From: JAQIBY01 sp046546095
Lineage (GTDB): Bacteria; Bacteroidota; Bacteroidia; Bacteroidales; ML635J-15
Reading direction: 5' to 3'
NCBI GenBank assembly: GCA_046546095.1
Contig: JBKGYK010000038.1
Location: forward strand, 1 to 30,065
DNA length: 30,065 nucleotides
Numbering within the stretch: the first letter of the stretch is position 1; the number at the start of each line of letters is the position of its first letter. Of this stretch, positions 22,703 through 30,065 are shown piece after piece. A program made the translations under genes and the position numbers. Below the pieces are notes generated by a model. That model saw nothing but the letters and a program-made list of their open reading frames with translations. It was not told the origin of the DNA and did not search any database.

Positions 22703-25700
22703 ATGAAACAAATTGATAATATGATGAGAAAATTTTTATTGTTAGCATTCAGCTTGCTCGTTTTTGGTCTGGCTCAGGCCACCAATCCTTTACAAACAAA
22801 CAAAGAAAGTACAAAACTTGAACTTGTATCCGCGAAAACCAATTCGCTTGAGTTCATCAATGAGATTGGTGATTTTTCTGCCATCAATGTAAAAACCAAG
22901 GAAGGCACATTCACCAAAATAAGAATTCCCGGTTACCATACATCCGGAGAACATGGCATGCCAGGTCTCCCGGAAATCAGTCGACTGATTGAAATACCCT
23001 ATGGAGCCAAAGCACGGATTGAGGTCCTTTCCTGGGATGAAGAAACCATTTATCTTGAAGAAAACGGATTTCATTATCCGCTGATGCCGGCTCAGCCCTC
23101 TGTAAATAAAAGTGAAGATCCAGACAATATTGATTTTGTTTACAACCGGGATTTTTATGAATCCGGCAGTCTGTATTCACCGGAAACTGTAAGCGTGGAA
23201 GCTTCCGGAAGAGTTCGGGGTGTACAAATGGCACGCGTTGCCATCAGGCCTTTTGAATACAATAGTGATGACAACAGCATCATCATAAGAAACAATCTGC
23301 ATGTAAGAATTCATTTTGAAAAAGGCGATGAATCTGCAAGTCGCAATAATAAAGCCCGGTTTTATTCTCCGGCATTTGAGCCGGTATACAATAAATTATG
23401 GAATTATCAGGCACCTGCCACCAAAGATGCTTTGAGTGAGTATCCCATTAAATATGTTATTGTTGCCGACAGAATGTTTGAAACAGCTTTGCAACCTTTT
23501 ATTGAATGGAAAACCCAGAAAGGCTTTCATGTTGTAGAAGCATATACTGATCAGGCCGAGGTGGGCAATACCACAAGCAGTATCAAAGACTATCTGGAGG
23601 GATTGTACAATGCAGCAACTACAGAGGACCCCGCTCCCACTTATGTACTTTTCGTTGGTGATACAGAGGAGGTTCCTACTTTCGATGGCAGTGCAGGAGA
23701 TCATGTCTCAGACATGTATTACTGTGAATATGATGGTGGCGGAGATTATATTCCTGAAGTATATTTTGGCCGATTTTCTGCTACAAGTGTTGCCGAACTA
23801 AGTCCACAGATAAACAAAACAATGCAATTTGAACAATACAGCATGCCCGATCCTTCTTATCTTGGCGATGTAGTTATGGTTGCCGGTGTAGATGGTTCAT
23901 ATGGGGATTCCCATGGAAATGGGCAGATCAATTACGGTACCAATGAATATTTCAACCTTGCCCATGGCATAGAATCTCACACATATAATTATCCTGAGTC
24001 CGGCAACAATGCAGCCAGCATCCTCTCGGATATCTCTGCCGGTGCCGGATACGTGAATTATACAGCCCACTGTAGCTCCAATGGCTGGGCAGACCCGTCT
24101 TTTAGCATAAGCGACATTGCCGGACTGGATAATCAGGATAAATACTATGTCAGTGTAGGTAACTGCTGCCTCTCCAATAAATTCGATGATGCAGAAACTT
24201 ATGGAGAAGCTTTGTTGCGTGCTCAGAATGAAGGTGCTGTTGCTCACCTTGGCGGCTCCAATTCAACTTACTGGGATGAAGATTTTTACTGGAGTGTTGG
24301 TTTGATATCCGACCCGTACAATTATCCATCCTATGCAGAAACAGAAACCGGCGCTTATGATGCACTTTTTCATGAAAATGACGAAGATCCATATGTTACA
24401 ACAGCACAAATGAATTATGTTGGAAATCTTGCAGTGGAAAGCAGCTCATCTGACCTGAAAGATTATTACTGGGAAATATATCATGTGATGGGTGATCCTT
24501 CTCTTATGCCATATATGGGAGTACCAACTGAGCTATCTGTAGATTATCTTGATCCTCAGCCATTGGGTACAGGTTCCCTTACTGTCAATACCGAAGCCGG
24601 TGCATATGTGGCCATCAGCAACAACGGCGTTTTACTGGATGCGAAACTTGCCGATGCCAGTGGTGTTGCCGAACTCAGTTTTGATGCCATCAATGAGGTG
24701 GTAACTTGTGATGTTGTTGTAACAAAACAAAATCGCCAGCCATATATTGGTACAGTAGATATTATTCCCAATGACAATGACTACGATGTACATCTTTCGC
24801 AAATCAATCTGCCCGAAGACCTGATATTTGTAGATGATGCCACTTTCCAGCCTGAAGTTGAAATTACCAACCTGGGGCAGGTACATCTGACTTCGGCCTC
24901 CGTGAATTATCAAATTGATGGCGGGGATGTAACAAGTGAAGAATGGTCGGGTAGCCTCGAAGTTTTCGAAAATGATGTGGTGAACTTTCCGGAGATAAGC
25001 CTGGAAGAAGGAACCTATACATTCAAAGCCTGGGCATGTGAGCCCAATGGTGAAGTAGATGAATATCCACAAAACGATACACTGGAGAAAGAATTCAGAA
25101 TTTATGGCGGAAACGTTACATTGGTAAGTATTGATATGCCTGAAGCCATGAATTGTAATGTAACAGAATTTACACCGGAAATCAGTATAAAGAATAATGA
25201 CAGCAACCCACTCACCAACCTGACTGTCGGGTATTCATGCGGATTTGCAGGAGAAGAATTTGAGTGGACCGGCAATCTCGCTGCAGGTGAGACCACTACA
25301 ATTACCTTTACAGAAAGCTCCTTCCCGATTGGTCTCAACACAATGACAGCCTGGATTGAAGCGCCCAACGGTGGTACCGATATGGATGTTACTGACAACA
25401 GCCTGGACAAGGATGTGCGTGTAACCATAGGACAAGCCGTTGAAGTTGATTTACTTACTGACAATTATCCGGAAGAAACTTCATGGGAACTGGTGGAGGA
25501 TGAAACCGGTGATGTTCTGTATGAAAACGGCAGTCTGAATTCTGAACAGCATCATTATACGGAAATGTGCCTTGGTGGCGGATGCTATACATTCACAATT
25601 TATGATTCTCATGGTGATGGCCTTGCCGGTGGATGGTTCAGCGATCCCGGTTCAGTGGTAATCACAAACCTGGAGACCAGCGAAGAGTACGGCAGCATAG

Positions 25701-26317
25701 AAGGAGATTTTGGTGATGATGCCAGCATTTCCTTCTGCCTTGACCTGCCCGGCCTGACTGCTACCCCTGACAATCTTGTGTTTGATGATTTGCTTGAGGA
25801 TGAAACTGCTGAGTTATCCTATCATCTGAGCGGCAGCAACCTGAGTGATGATGTGACAGTTACCGCACCTGCGGGCTTTACAATTTCAACCACCAGTGGC
25901 AGTGATTTCTCTTCAAGCCTTGTCCTTCCGGCCGAAGATGGCACTGTTGATGAAACCGTTTATGTGCAGTTTGCACCCGAAAACATTGAAAGCTACTCCG
26001 GGCAAATTGTGCATGAAACCGCTGATGTACCCAACACTTATGTTTCAGTGACCGGTAACTGCGTTGTAAGCATTGATGAAGAAACACAGGAATCCGTCAG
26101 TGTTTATCCCAACCCAAGTAAAGGAACTGTTTATGTCAGTGCCGAATCCCTCCTTGGTGTGGAAGTTATTGATGCGCTCGGTCGTACAGTAATGAAGCGC
26201 AATAGCACAGGAAATAAAATGACACTCGGACTGGATCAGTTTAGTGGCAATGTTTTCATGATAAAAGTTATTACCGAATCCGGTACAGACATCAGAAAAA
26301 TTAAAATTACCAAATAA
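22703..26317 (+). CDS. Secreted gingipain-type C25 cysteine protease, T9SS cargo
   Basis: 1204 residues. Signal peptide: MKQIDNMMRKFLLL... with the hydrophobic core at 11-24; an ATG at 22721 (MMRKFLLL) is an alternative start. The C25 propeptide occupies about 35-235 and the gingipain catalytic domain about 245-605, with the catalytic His456 in NYTAHCSS and the cysteine in GNCCLSNKF (Cys488/489). Beta-sandwich modules follow (about 605-900), then a repeat-like domain (about 912-1012) with CYTFTIYDSHGDG typical of T9SS-exported proteins, then a further sandwich. The C-terminal T9SS type A sorting domain (about 1132-1204) has VYPNPSKG. It would be surface-attached or secreted and may digest extracellular protein. 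Strict Arg or Lys specificity cannot be read out. Confidence 0.93.
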   Translation: MKQIDNMMRKFLLLAFSLLVFGLAQATNPLQTNKESTKLELVSAKTNSLEFINEIGDFSAINVKTKEGTFTKIRIPGYHTSGEHGMPGLPEISRLIEIPYGAKARIEVLSWDEETIYLEENGFHYPLMPAQPSVNKSEDPDNIDFVYNRDFYESGSLYSPETVSVEASGRVRGVQMARVAIRPFEYNSDDNSIIIRNNLHVRIHFEKGDESASRNNKARFYSPAFEPVYNKLWNYQAPATKDALSEYPIKYVIVADRMFETALQPFIEWKTQKGFHVVEAYTDQAEVGNTTSSIKDYLEGLYNAATTEDPAPTYVLFVGDTEEVPTFDGSAGDHVSDMYYCEYDGGGDYIPEVYFGRFSATSVAELSPQINKTMQFEQYSMPDPSYLGDVVMVAGVDGSYGDSHGNGQINYGTNEYFNLAHGIESHTYNYPESGNNAASILSDISAGAGYVNYTAHCSSNGWADPSFSISDIAGLDNQDKYYVSVGNCCLSNKFDDAETYGEALLRAQNEGAVAHLGGSNSTYWDEDFYWSVGLISDPYNYPSYAETETGAYDALFHENDEDPYVTTAQMNYVGNLAVESSSSDLKDYYWEIYHVMGDPSLMPYMGVPTELSVDYLDPQPLGTGSLTVNTEAGAYVAISNNGVLLDAKLADASGVAELSFDAINEVVTCDVVVTKQNRQPYIGTVDIIPNDNDYDVHLSQINLPEDLIFVDDATFQPEVEITNLGQVHLTSASVNYQIDGGDVTSEEWSGSLEVFENDVVNFPEISLEEGTYTFKAWACEPNGEVDEYPQNDTLEKEFRIYGGNVTLVSIDMPEAMNCNVTEFTPEISIKNNDSNPLTNLTVGYSCGFAGEEFEWTGNLAAGETTTITFTESSFPIGLNTMTAWIEAPNGGTDMDVTDNSLDKDVRVTIGQAVEVDLLTDNYPEETSWELVEDETGDVLYENGSLNSEQHHYTEMCLGGGCYTFTIYDSHGDGLAGGWFSDPGSVVITNLETSEEYGSIEGDFGDDASISFCLDLPGLTATPDNLVFDDLLEDETAELSYHLSGSNLSDDVTVTAPAGFTISTTSGSDFSSSLVLPAEDGTVDETVYVQFAPENIESYSGQIVHETADVPNTYVSVTGNCVVSIDEETQESVSVYPNPSKGTVYVSAESLLGVEVIDALGRTVMKRNSTGNKMTLGLDQFSGNVFMIKVITESGTDIRKIKITK

Positions 26318-26329
26318 AAAAAATATCAT

Positions 26330-26337
26330 TATCTTTA
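26330..26337 (+). promoter_or_regulatory. Possible -7 box (TATCTTTA) for ispE
   Basis: TATCTTTA matches the TAnnTTTG consensus except for its last base and overlaps the first base of the terminator hairpin. If used, the transcript would begin with the hairpin itself, giving ispE a structured leader of about 30 nt. Confidence 0.3.
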
Positions 26338-26369
26338 AGCCTTGTATCATATGATGCAAGGCTTTTTTT
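26337..26369 (+). terminator. Strong rho-independent terminator of the C25 gene abutting ispE
   Basis: AAGCCTTG (26337-26344) pairs with CAAGGCTT (26357-26364), and the inner ATCAT/ATGAT segments pair too, giving a near-continuous 13-bp stem broken by one T/G mismatch. It is followed by a T-run up to base 26369, directly joined to the ispE ATG at 26370. Confidence 0.78.
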
Positions 26370-27182
26370 ATGTTGTCATTTCCAAATGCTAAAATAAATA
26401 CCGGCCTGTATGTTACGAAAAAAAGGGCTGATGGCTACCACAACCTGGAGAGCATTTTCCTGCCTGTTCCTTTGTATGATATCCTGGAAATTGTCCCCTC
26501 AGACAAGCCTTCCAGACTGTGCATCACAGGGCTGGATGTAGACGGCATAAAAGAAGAAAACCTTGTTTTTAAGGCCTGGAAATTACTGCATGAGGATTTC
26601 GGCCTGCCCGGGGTAAAAATCAATTTACATAAGCTCATCCCAACAGGTTCCGGTCTGGGTGGAGGATCTGCAGATGCAGCCGGTTGCCTGCTAAACCTCA
26701 ATAAACAATTCAATCTGGCATTGACAGAAAATGAATTGATTGATTATGCACTTAAGCTGGGCAGTGATTGTCCTTTTTTCATTAAGAACAAGCCCGTTGT
26801 GGCATACGGAAGAGGAGAAATCATGGAAGAAATCCCTCTTGATCTTAGCGGAAATTTCATTTTGTTGGTTTTCCCCGGGATACATGTCAGCACTGCCGAG
26901 GCATTTAAGGATATAGAACCAAAAAAGGCAGGCTTTGATCTAAAACAACTCCCCTCTCTCCCCCAGCAGGAATGGAAACACAGGATACAAAACGATTTTG
27001 AAAAACTCATATGTAAAAAATATCCCACACTTGCTGATATCAAAAACAAAATGTATGACTCCGGAGCCTGGTACGCCCAAATGTCCGGCAGCGGTTCAAC
27101 AATATACGGACTTTTTACCGGGAAGCCCGATCTCAAAACAAATTTTGCAGGAATGACCTATAAGTTGCTGTACTACTCCTGA
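26370..27182 (+). CDS. ispE: 4-diphosphocytidyl-2-C-methyl-D-erythritol kinase
   Basis: 270 residues, slightly short of many IspE proteins (around 280). The start is fixed by the family's N-terminal NAKIN motif (6-10, Lys8 catalytic). The GHMP ATP loop PTGSGLGGGSADAAG is at 91-105 and the catalytic Asp133 lies in GSDCPFF. SGSGSTIYGLF is the C-terminal conserved segment. The enzyme phosphorylates CDP-ME at the 2-hydroxyl in the MEP isoprenoid pathway; it is cytoplasmic and usually essential. It sits alone between two secreted-protease genes, directly behind the terminator of the first. Confidence 0.94.
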   Translation: MLSFPNAKINTGLYVTKKRADGYHNLESIFLPVPLYDILEIVPSDKPSRLCITGLDVDGIKEENLVFKAWKLLHEDFGLPGVKINLHKLIPTGSGLGGGSADAAGCLLNLNKQFNLALTENELIDYALKLGSDCPFFIKNKPVVAYGRGEIMEEIPLDLSGNFILLVFPGIHVSTAEAFKDIEPKKAGFDLKQLPSLPQQEWKHRIQNDFEKLICKKYPTLADIKNKMYDSGAWYAQMSGSGSTIYGLFTGKPDLKTNFAGMTYKLLYYS

Positions 27183-27213
27183 ACAATACATAAAACTCAA
27201 ACATCTTTTTGCT

Positions 27214-27221
27214 TACATTTG
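27214..27221 (+). promoter_or_regulatory. Predicted -7 box (TACATTTG) for the lysyl-endopeptidase-like gene
   Basis: A perfect TAnnTTTG match, 23 nt before the ATG at 27244. With the rnpB calibration the leader would be about 18-20 nt. Confidence 0.45.
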
Positions 27222-27243
27222 ACACAGACAAATATTATTTTTT

Positions 27244-29724
27244 ATGAAACAGCTTAAACAATTCTTTATTCTTGCTTCGTTTTTGTTATTGGCTTACAAC
27301 CTTGCTGCTCAGATTTCTTACGGAGGTGAACCGGCAAGTTTCAAACTTGAAAACCTGAGTAAAAACATTGACAAACTTTACATAAACAGTCCGGATTTGC
27401 AGTTATTGCAAAAGGAAGATAAGGCAAATGACGAAAAAGGCAGGTTGCCACGCGTTGGCGTCGCTCTTGATGTTGATATTAGCATGGAAAATGCAGGCAG
27501 CTGGGATATTCTCGATGACGGCCGCCGCATCTGGCGACTGCAGATCACCTCTCCCGATGCACAGGCCCTGGGGCTGGTCTACGATGCTTTTGACCTGCCA
27601 CAGGGTTCTCAGCTTTTCATTTACAGTCCTGACAAGCTACAACGCATCGGCACATTCAATCACAATACAAACAAGGACGGCGGTGATTTTACCACAGAAA
27701 TGATCTATGGAGAAAGCTTCATCATAGAATACATATCTCCACAGCCCAGGCAGATTGACAACATGAAGAAAAAAGACTTCGAAAACACTGCGGTGATTGA
27801 TATCCGCCAGCTTGAGTACTTTTATCGTCATGCCGAAGATCCATACAGACAAAAAGATTTCGGGGATTCCCAGTCATGTCAAGTCAATATCAACTGCTCC
27901 GAAGGTAACAGCTGGCAGGACGAAAAACGTGGTGTGGCCAGAATGAAAATAACTGACGGTTCATACATTTACTGGTGTACCGGTTCACTTGTAAACAACA
28001 GCAACCTGGACGGAACACCTTATTTTCTCTCTGCATACCATTGTGGGGAGGACATTTCCACAAGCTACTACTCGCAGTGGCTGTTTTATTTTAATTATGA
28101 ATTCAGCGGTTGCAACAACACTGCCATTGAGCCGTCATCCAACTCACTGAGCGGATGTTCTCATCTTGCTGAAGGCAGCCTTGACGGAGGTTCTGATTTC
28201 CTCCTGGTGGAGTTAAACAGTACTCCCCCGGCCTCCTATTCTGTGGTTTACAACGGCTGGACAAGAAGTTCCTCTGCCAGCAGCAGCGGTGTTAGCATAC
28301 ATCATCCTATGGGAGATGTAAAGAAAATATCAACCTACACCAGTCCCCTGTCATCTGCAACTTATGGCGGTTCCGGGGCGACCGGGGCTCACTGGCGGGT
28401 TTACTGGTCAGGTACTGATAACGGTCACGGTGTTACTGAAGGGGGCTCTTCCGGTTCTCCCATTTTCAACAGCGACGGAAGAATTGTCGGTACCTTATCC
28501 GGTGGCACTTCATCCTGTGATAACACCAGCGGGTACGATTTGTACGGTAAATTTTCTTATCACTGGGATGACAATGGCAGCAGCAATGCAAGCAAATTGC
28601 AACCCTGGCTTGATCCTACCGACAGTCAGACGGAACTGGGATTTTATGATCCCAACAACAGCGGTGTCTCTGCTGCCTTTACTGCCGGCACACAAAGCAT
28701 CACAGAAGGTGGAACTGTCAGTTTCAGCTCGGTTTCCACCGGGCCTGTTGAAGACCACGACTGGACTTTTGAGGGCGGTGATCCCGAAACTTCCAATGCG
28801 GAAAATCCTGTCATCACCTACAATACTGCCGGTACTTATGATGTCACACTCACTGTCAGTGGTGGCGGAGATTCAGATACTCACAGCGAAACAAATTTTA
28901 TCATTGTGGAGCCATCGGAACCCGGTGAAGACTGTGATTTTCTGAATGATCCACTCACTGGTACACCCATATTATATACAGCAAACGGAGATACAGACTT
29001 TGTATCGGGCACCAATTCCTACGGAGATTTGTCCAAAGCCAACATCTTTGATTATACAGGAACAGGATATGTTACTAAACTGGGCTTTGATGCCGGCTAT
29101 GCCAGCGGAAACTCTTCCTCATTACAGATTGCTGTCTGGGATGAAGTTGGCGGATCACCTGCCAACATGTTGGGCAGCAAAACCATTCCCATGTCTGAAA
29201 TTTCTGATAATTTTGATGGGGAGAGTAACTACTTTGAATTCTCCTTTAATGCACCCATAGAAATCAATGGAGATTTCTTTGCCGGTATCGTTTTGCCCGG
29301 CGGCACTGACAGTTTTGCACTGATGACCAATACCGATGGTGATGTTGCCAGCGGCACCGCCTGGGAAGAATGGGAAGACAATTCATGGTATCCATATTCT
29401 GATACCGAGAGTTGGGAAGTCACACTTGACCATGCCATTTATCCTGAGGTTTGTACTTCTGTTTCAAGTGAGTTGAATCAGCTGACCGGCATACAGATTT
29501 TCCCCAATCCCACGCAGGGCAAAATTACGCTACAATCTGAGCGCAAACTGAGCAATGCCCGCATCACTGTATACAACAGCCAGGGTATCAGACTACAGAA
29601 CATTCGTCGCACACAGCTTCGTGAAATCAGCATTGATTTGAGCCAATACAGTGATGGCCTTTACCTGATTGACATTCAGTCAAAGGAAGGACACTTCAGC
29701 CAAAAGATTCAACGTACAAATTAA
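27244..29724 (+). CDS. Lysyl-endopeptidase-like serine protease with PKD and T9SS sorting domains
   Basis: 826 residues. Signal peptide 1 to about 22 (LAYNLAAQ). An N-terminal prodomain-like region (about 25-205) precedes an S1-type catalytic domain (about 210-470) resembling Achromobacter protease I/lysyl endopeptidase: His266 in LSAYHCGED, Asp318 in GGSDFLLVEL and Ser403 in EGGSSGSPIF form the triad. Six or more cysteines in the domain suit disulfides. A PKD domain follows at about 476-557 (DHDWTFEGGDP), then an unassigned beta-rich region, and a C-terminal T9SS type A sorting domain (about 748-826) with IFPNPTQG. Surface or secreted. It follows ispE by 61 bases with its own -7 box and a good terminator. 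Cleavage after Lys is inferred from homology only. Confidence 0.93.
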   Translation: MKQLKQFFILASFLLLAYNLAAQISYGGEPASFKLENLSKNIDKLYINSPDLQLLQKEDKANDEKGRLPRVGVALDVDISMENAGSWDILDDGRRIWRLQITSPDAQALGLVYDAFDLPQGSQLFIYSPDKLQRIGTFNHNTNKDGGDFTTEMIYGESFIIEYISPQPRQIDNMKKKDFENTAVIDIRQLEYFYRHAEDPYRQKDFGDSQSCQVNINCSEGNSWQDEKRGVARMKITDGSYIYWCTGSLVNNSNLDGTPYFLSAYHCGEDISTSYYSQWLFYFNYEFSGCNNTAIEPSSNSLSGCSHLAEGSLDGGSDFLLVELNSTPPASYSVVYNGWTRSSSASSSGVSIHHPMGDVKKISTYTSPLSSATYGGSGATGAHWRVYWSGTDNGHGVTEGGSSGSPIFNSDGRIVGTLSGGTSSCDNTSGYDLYGKFSYHWDDNGSSNASKLQPWLDPTDSQTELGFYDPNNSGVSAAFTAGTQSITEGGTVSFSSVSTGPVEDHDWTFEGGDPETSNAENPVITYNTAGTYDVTLTVSGGGDSDTHSETNFIIVEPSEPGEDCDFLNDPLTGTPILYTANGDTDFVSGTNSYGDLSKANIFDYTGTGYVTKLGFDAGYASGNSSSLQIAVWDEVGGSPANMLGSKTIPMSEISDNFDGESNYFEFSFNAPIEINGDFFAGIVLPGGTDSFALMTNTDGDVASGTAWEEWEDNSWYPYSDTESWEVTLDHAIYPEVCTSVSSELNQLTGIQIFPNPTQGKITLQSERKLSNARITVYNSQGIRLQNIRRTQLREISIDLSQYSDGLYLIDIQSKEGHFSQKIQRTN

Positions 29725-29750
29725 ACATACATCTTTTCGTTGATAATAAG

Positions 29751-29779
29751 ACCTGGTGAATCATTACCGGGTTTTTTTT
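29751..29779 (+). terminator. Rho-independent terminator after the lysyl-endopeptidase-like gene
   Basis: ACCTGGT (29751-29757) pairs with ACCGGGT (29766-29772) through seven pairs, one a G.U wobble, around an 8-base loop, followed by TTTTTTTT. It lies 26 bases after the stop codon. Confidence 0.75.
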
Positions 29780-29965
29780 CGGCATGTTTCTACGCTTCTT
29801 TATCCAGCTGTGAAACTCATCCTCATTCATCAATAAGTACTTCCTTACTGTTTTGCGTTGAATACCAACCTGTTGAGCTATTTGTGATTTGTTTAGCCCA
29901 CTTTCATTTAATTCCTTAACTTTGTGCCACATAAGCGCCTTTCTTAGGTGTTTTTTTTGCTCCAT
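29775..29965 (-). pseudogene. Truncated IS21-family transposase (IstA-type), N-terminal fragment
   Basis: About 64 residues beginning MEQKKHLRK at 29965 resemble the N-terminus of IS21 IstA transposases: a helix-turn-helix with LNKSQIAQQVGIQRKTVRKYL near 24-44, then FHSWIKKRRN. The similarity stops near the T-tract of the terminator at about 29775, where the frame continues meaninglessly as antisense of the protease gene. The rest of istA and all of istB are missing, so the element is dead, having lost its 3' end at or beside the terminator. Whether the IS inserted here or was left by a rearrangement is unclear. Confidence 0.6.
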
Positions 29966-30065
29966 TTTTCTTTGTTTTTGCTAAAACCGAAAGATGGAGC
30001 TCTTTTTTTTAAGGTTCTACTGCAAATTTTCATGCCTAAGGCAGACAGGAGTGGGTAATGATTGA
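29966..30065. other. Right-edge non-coding stretch
   Basis: Contains the upstream side of the transposase fragment, including a T-run at 30002-30011 and a CTGCC-type sequence (GCCTAAGGCAGACAGG, near 30034-30049) that resembles the palindromic unit at 5008-5108. No gene is called. A terminal inverted repeat of the IS could lie here but I cannot identify it without the other end. Confidence 0.4.

Noticed and set aside
1..30065. CRISPR arrays, tRNAs, rRNAs, riboswitches
   Set aside because: No regularly spaced direct repeats were seen, and no tRNA-like or rRNA-like sequences or recognisable riboswitch cores were noticed by eye; only rnpB was found.

Overview
The window reads as a chromosomal segment of a Bacteroidota bacterium, probably an anaerobic or facultatively anaerobic member of the Bacteroidales/Marinilabiliales type. 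Evidence: two large secreted proteases end in type IX secretion (T9SS) sorting domains with a YPNP/FPNP motif, many genes are preceded by the Bacteroidota -7 box TAnnTTTG, several families are common in this phylum (BadF-type sugar kinase, Mpv17-like membrane protein, solo HSDR_N protein, short AMP nucleosidase), and a HydG maturase points to [FeFe]-hydrogenase metabolism. The assignment rests on recognition only; no database was searched.

Layout. 1-304: gene-poor edge with a possible 3' gene remnant and a palindromic GTAGAGAC-type repeat. 305-2803 (minus): an outer-membrane barrel protein and a PEGA/trypsin-like lipoprotein. 3174-4876 (minus): a 47-residue membrane peptide not previously delimited by length cut-offs, an Mpv17-like membrane protein and a BadF/BadG sugar kinase, tightly packed. 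4877-5239: a gene-free stretch with a roughly 100-bp inverted-repeat unit. 5240-9654 (plus): penicillin-binding protein 1C and a U32/RlhA-type protein. 9726-12289: a PD-(D/E)xK HSDR_N protein (minus), AMP nucleosidase (plus) and an M64 metallopeptidase (minus). 12333-13559: a YbdG-like MscS channel.

13893-19233 (plus) is one operon for a 2-oxoacid (most likely pyruvate) dehydrogenase complex: E1 alpha, E1 beta, E2, a divergent E3 and a lipoate ligase-like protein that could lipoylate E2 Lys43. It is followed by the RNase P RNA gene rnpB. Convergent to rnpB is a minus-strand operon, hydG, two tandem TM1266/ACT-like proteins, and an Rrf2 regulator with three cysteines: a hydrogenase-maturation plus iron-sulfur sensing unit. 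xseB (plus) diverges from it. The right third holds a gingipain-type C25 protease and a lysyl-endopeptidase-like protease, both T9SS cargo, on either side of the isoprenoid gene ispE. The window ends in a truncated IS21-type transposase fragment.

Most notable points: (1) the hydG/TM1266/TM1266/rrf2 operon with an imperfect inverted repeat upstream; (2) an E3 whose NAD-binding subdomain is shortened and lacks the usual glycine motif; (3) -7 boxes lying 3-8 nt from several start codons, calibrated by the rnpB promoter in the same window, which predicts leaderless or nearly leaderless mRNAs; (4) a strong terminator hairpin whose T-tract runs directly into the ispE start codon; (5) strong Shine-Dalgarno sequences confined to the pdh operon. 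I found no clear undescribed defence system or CRISPR array.
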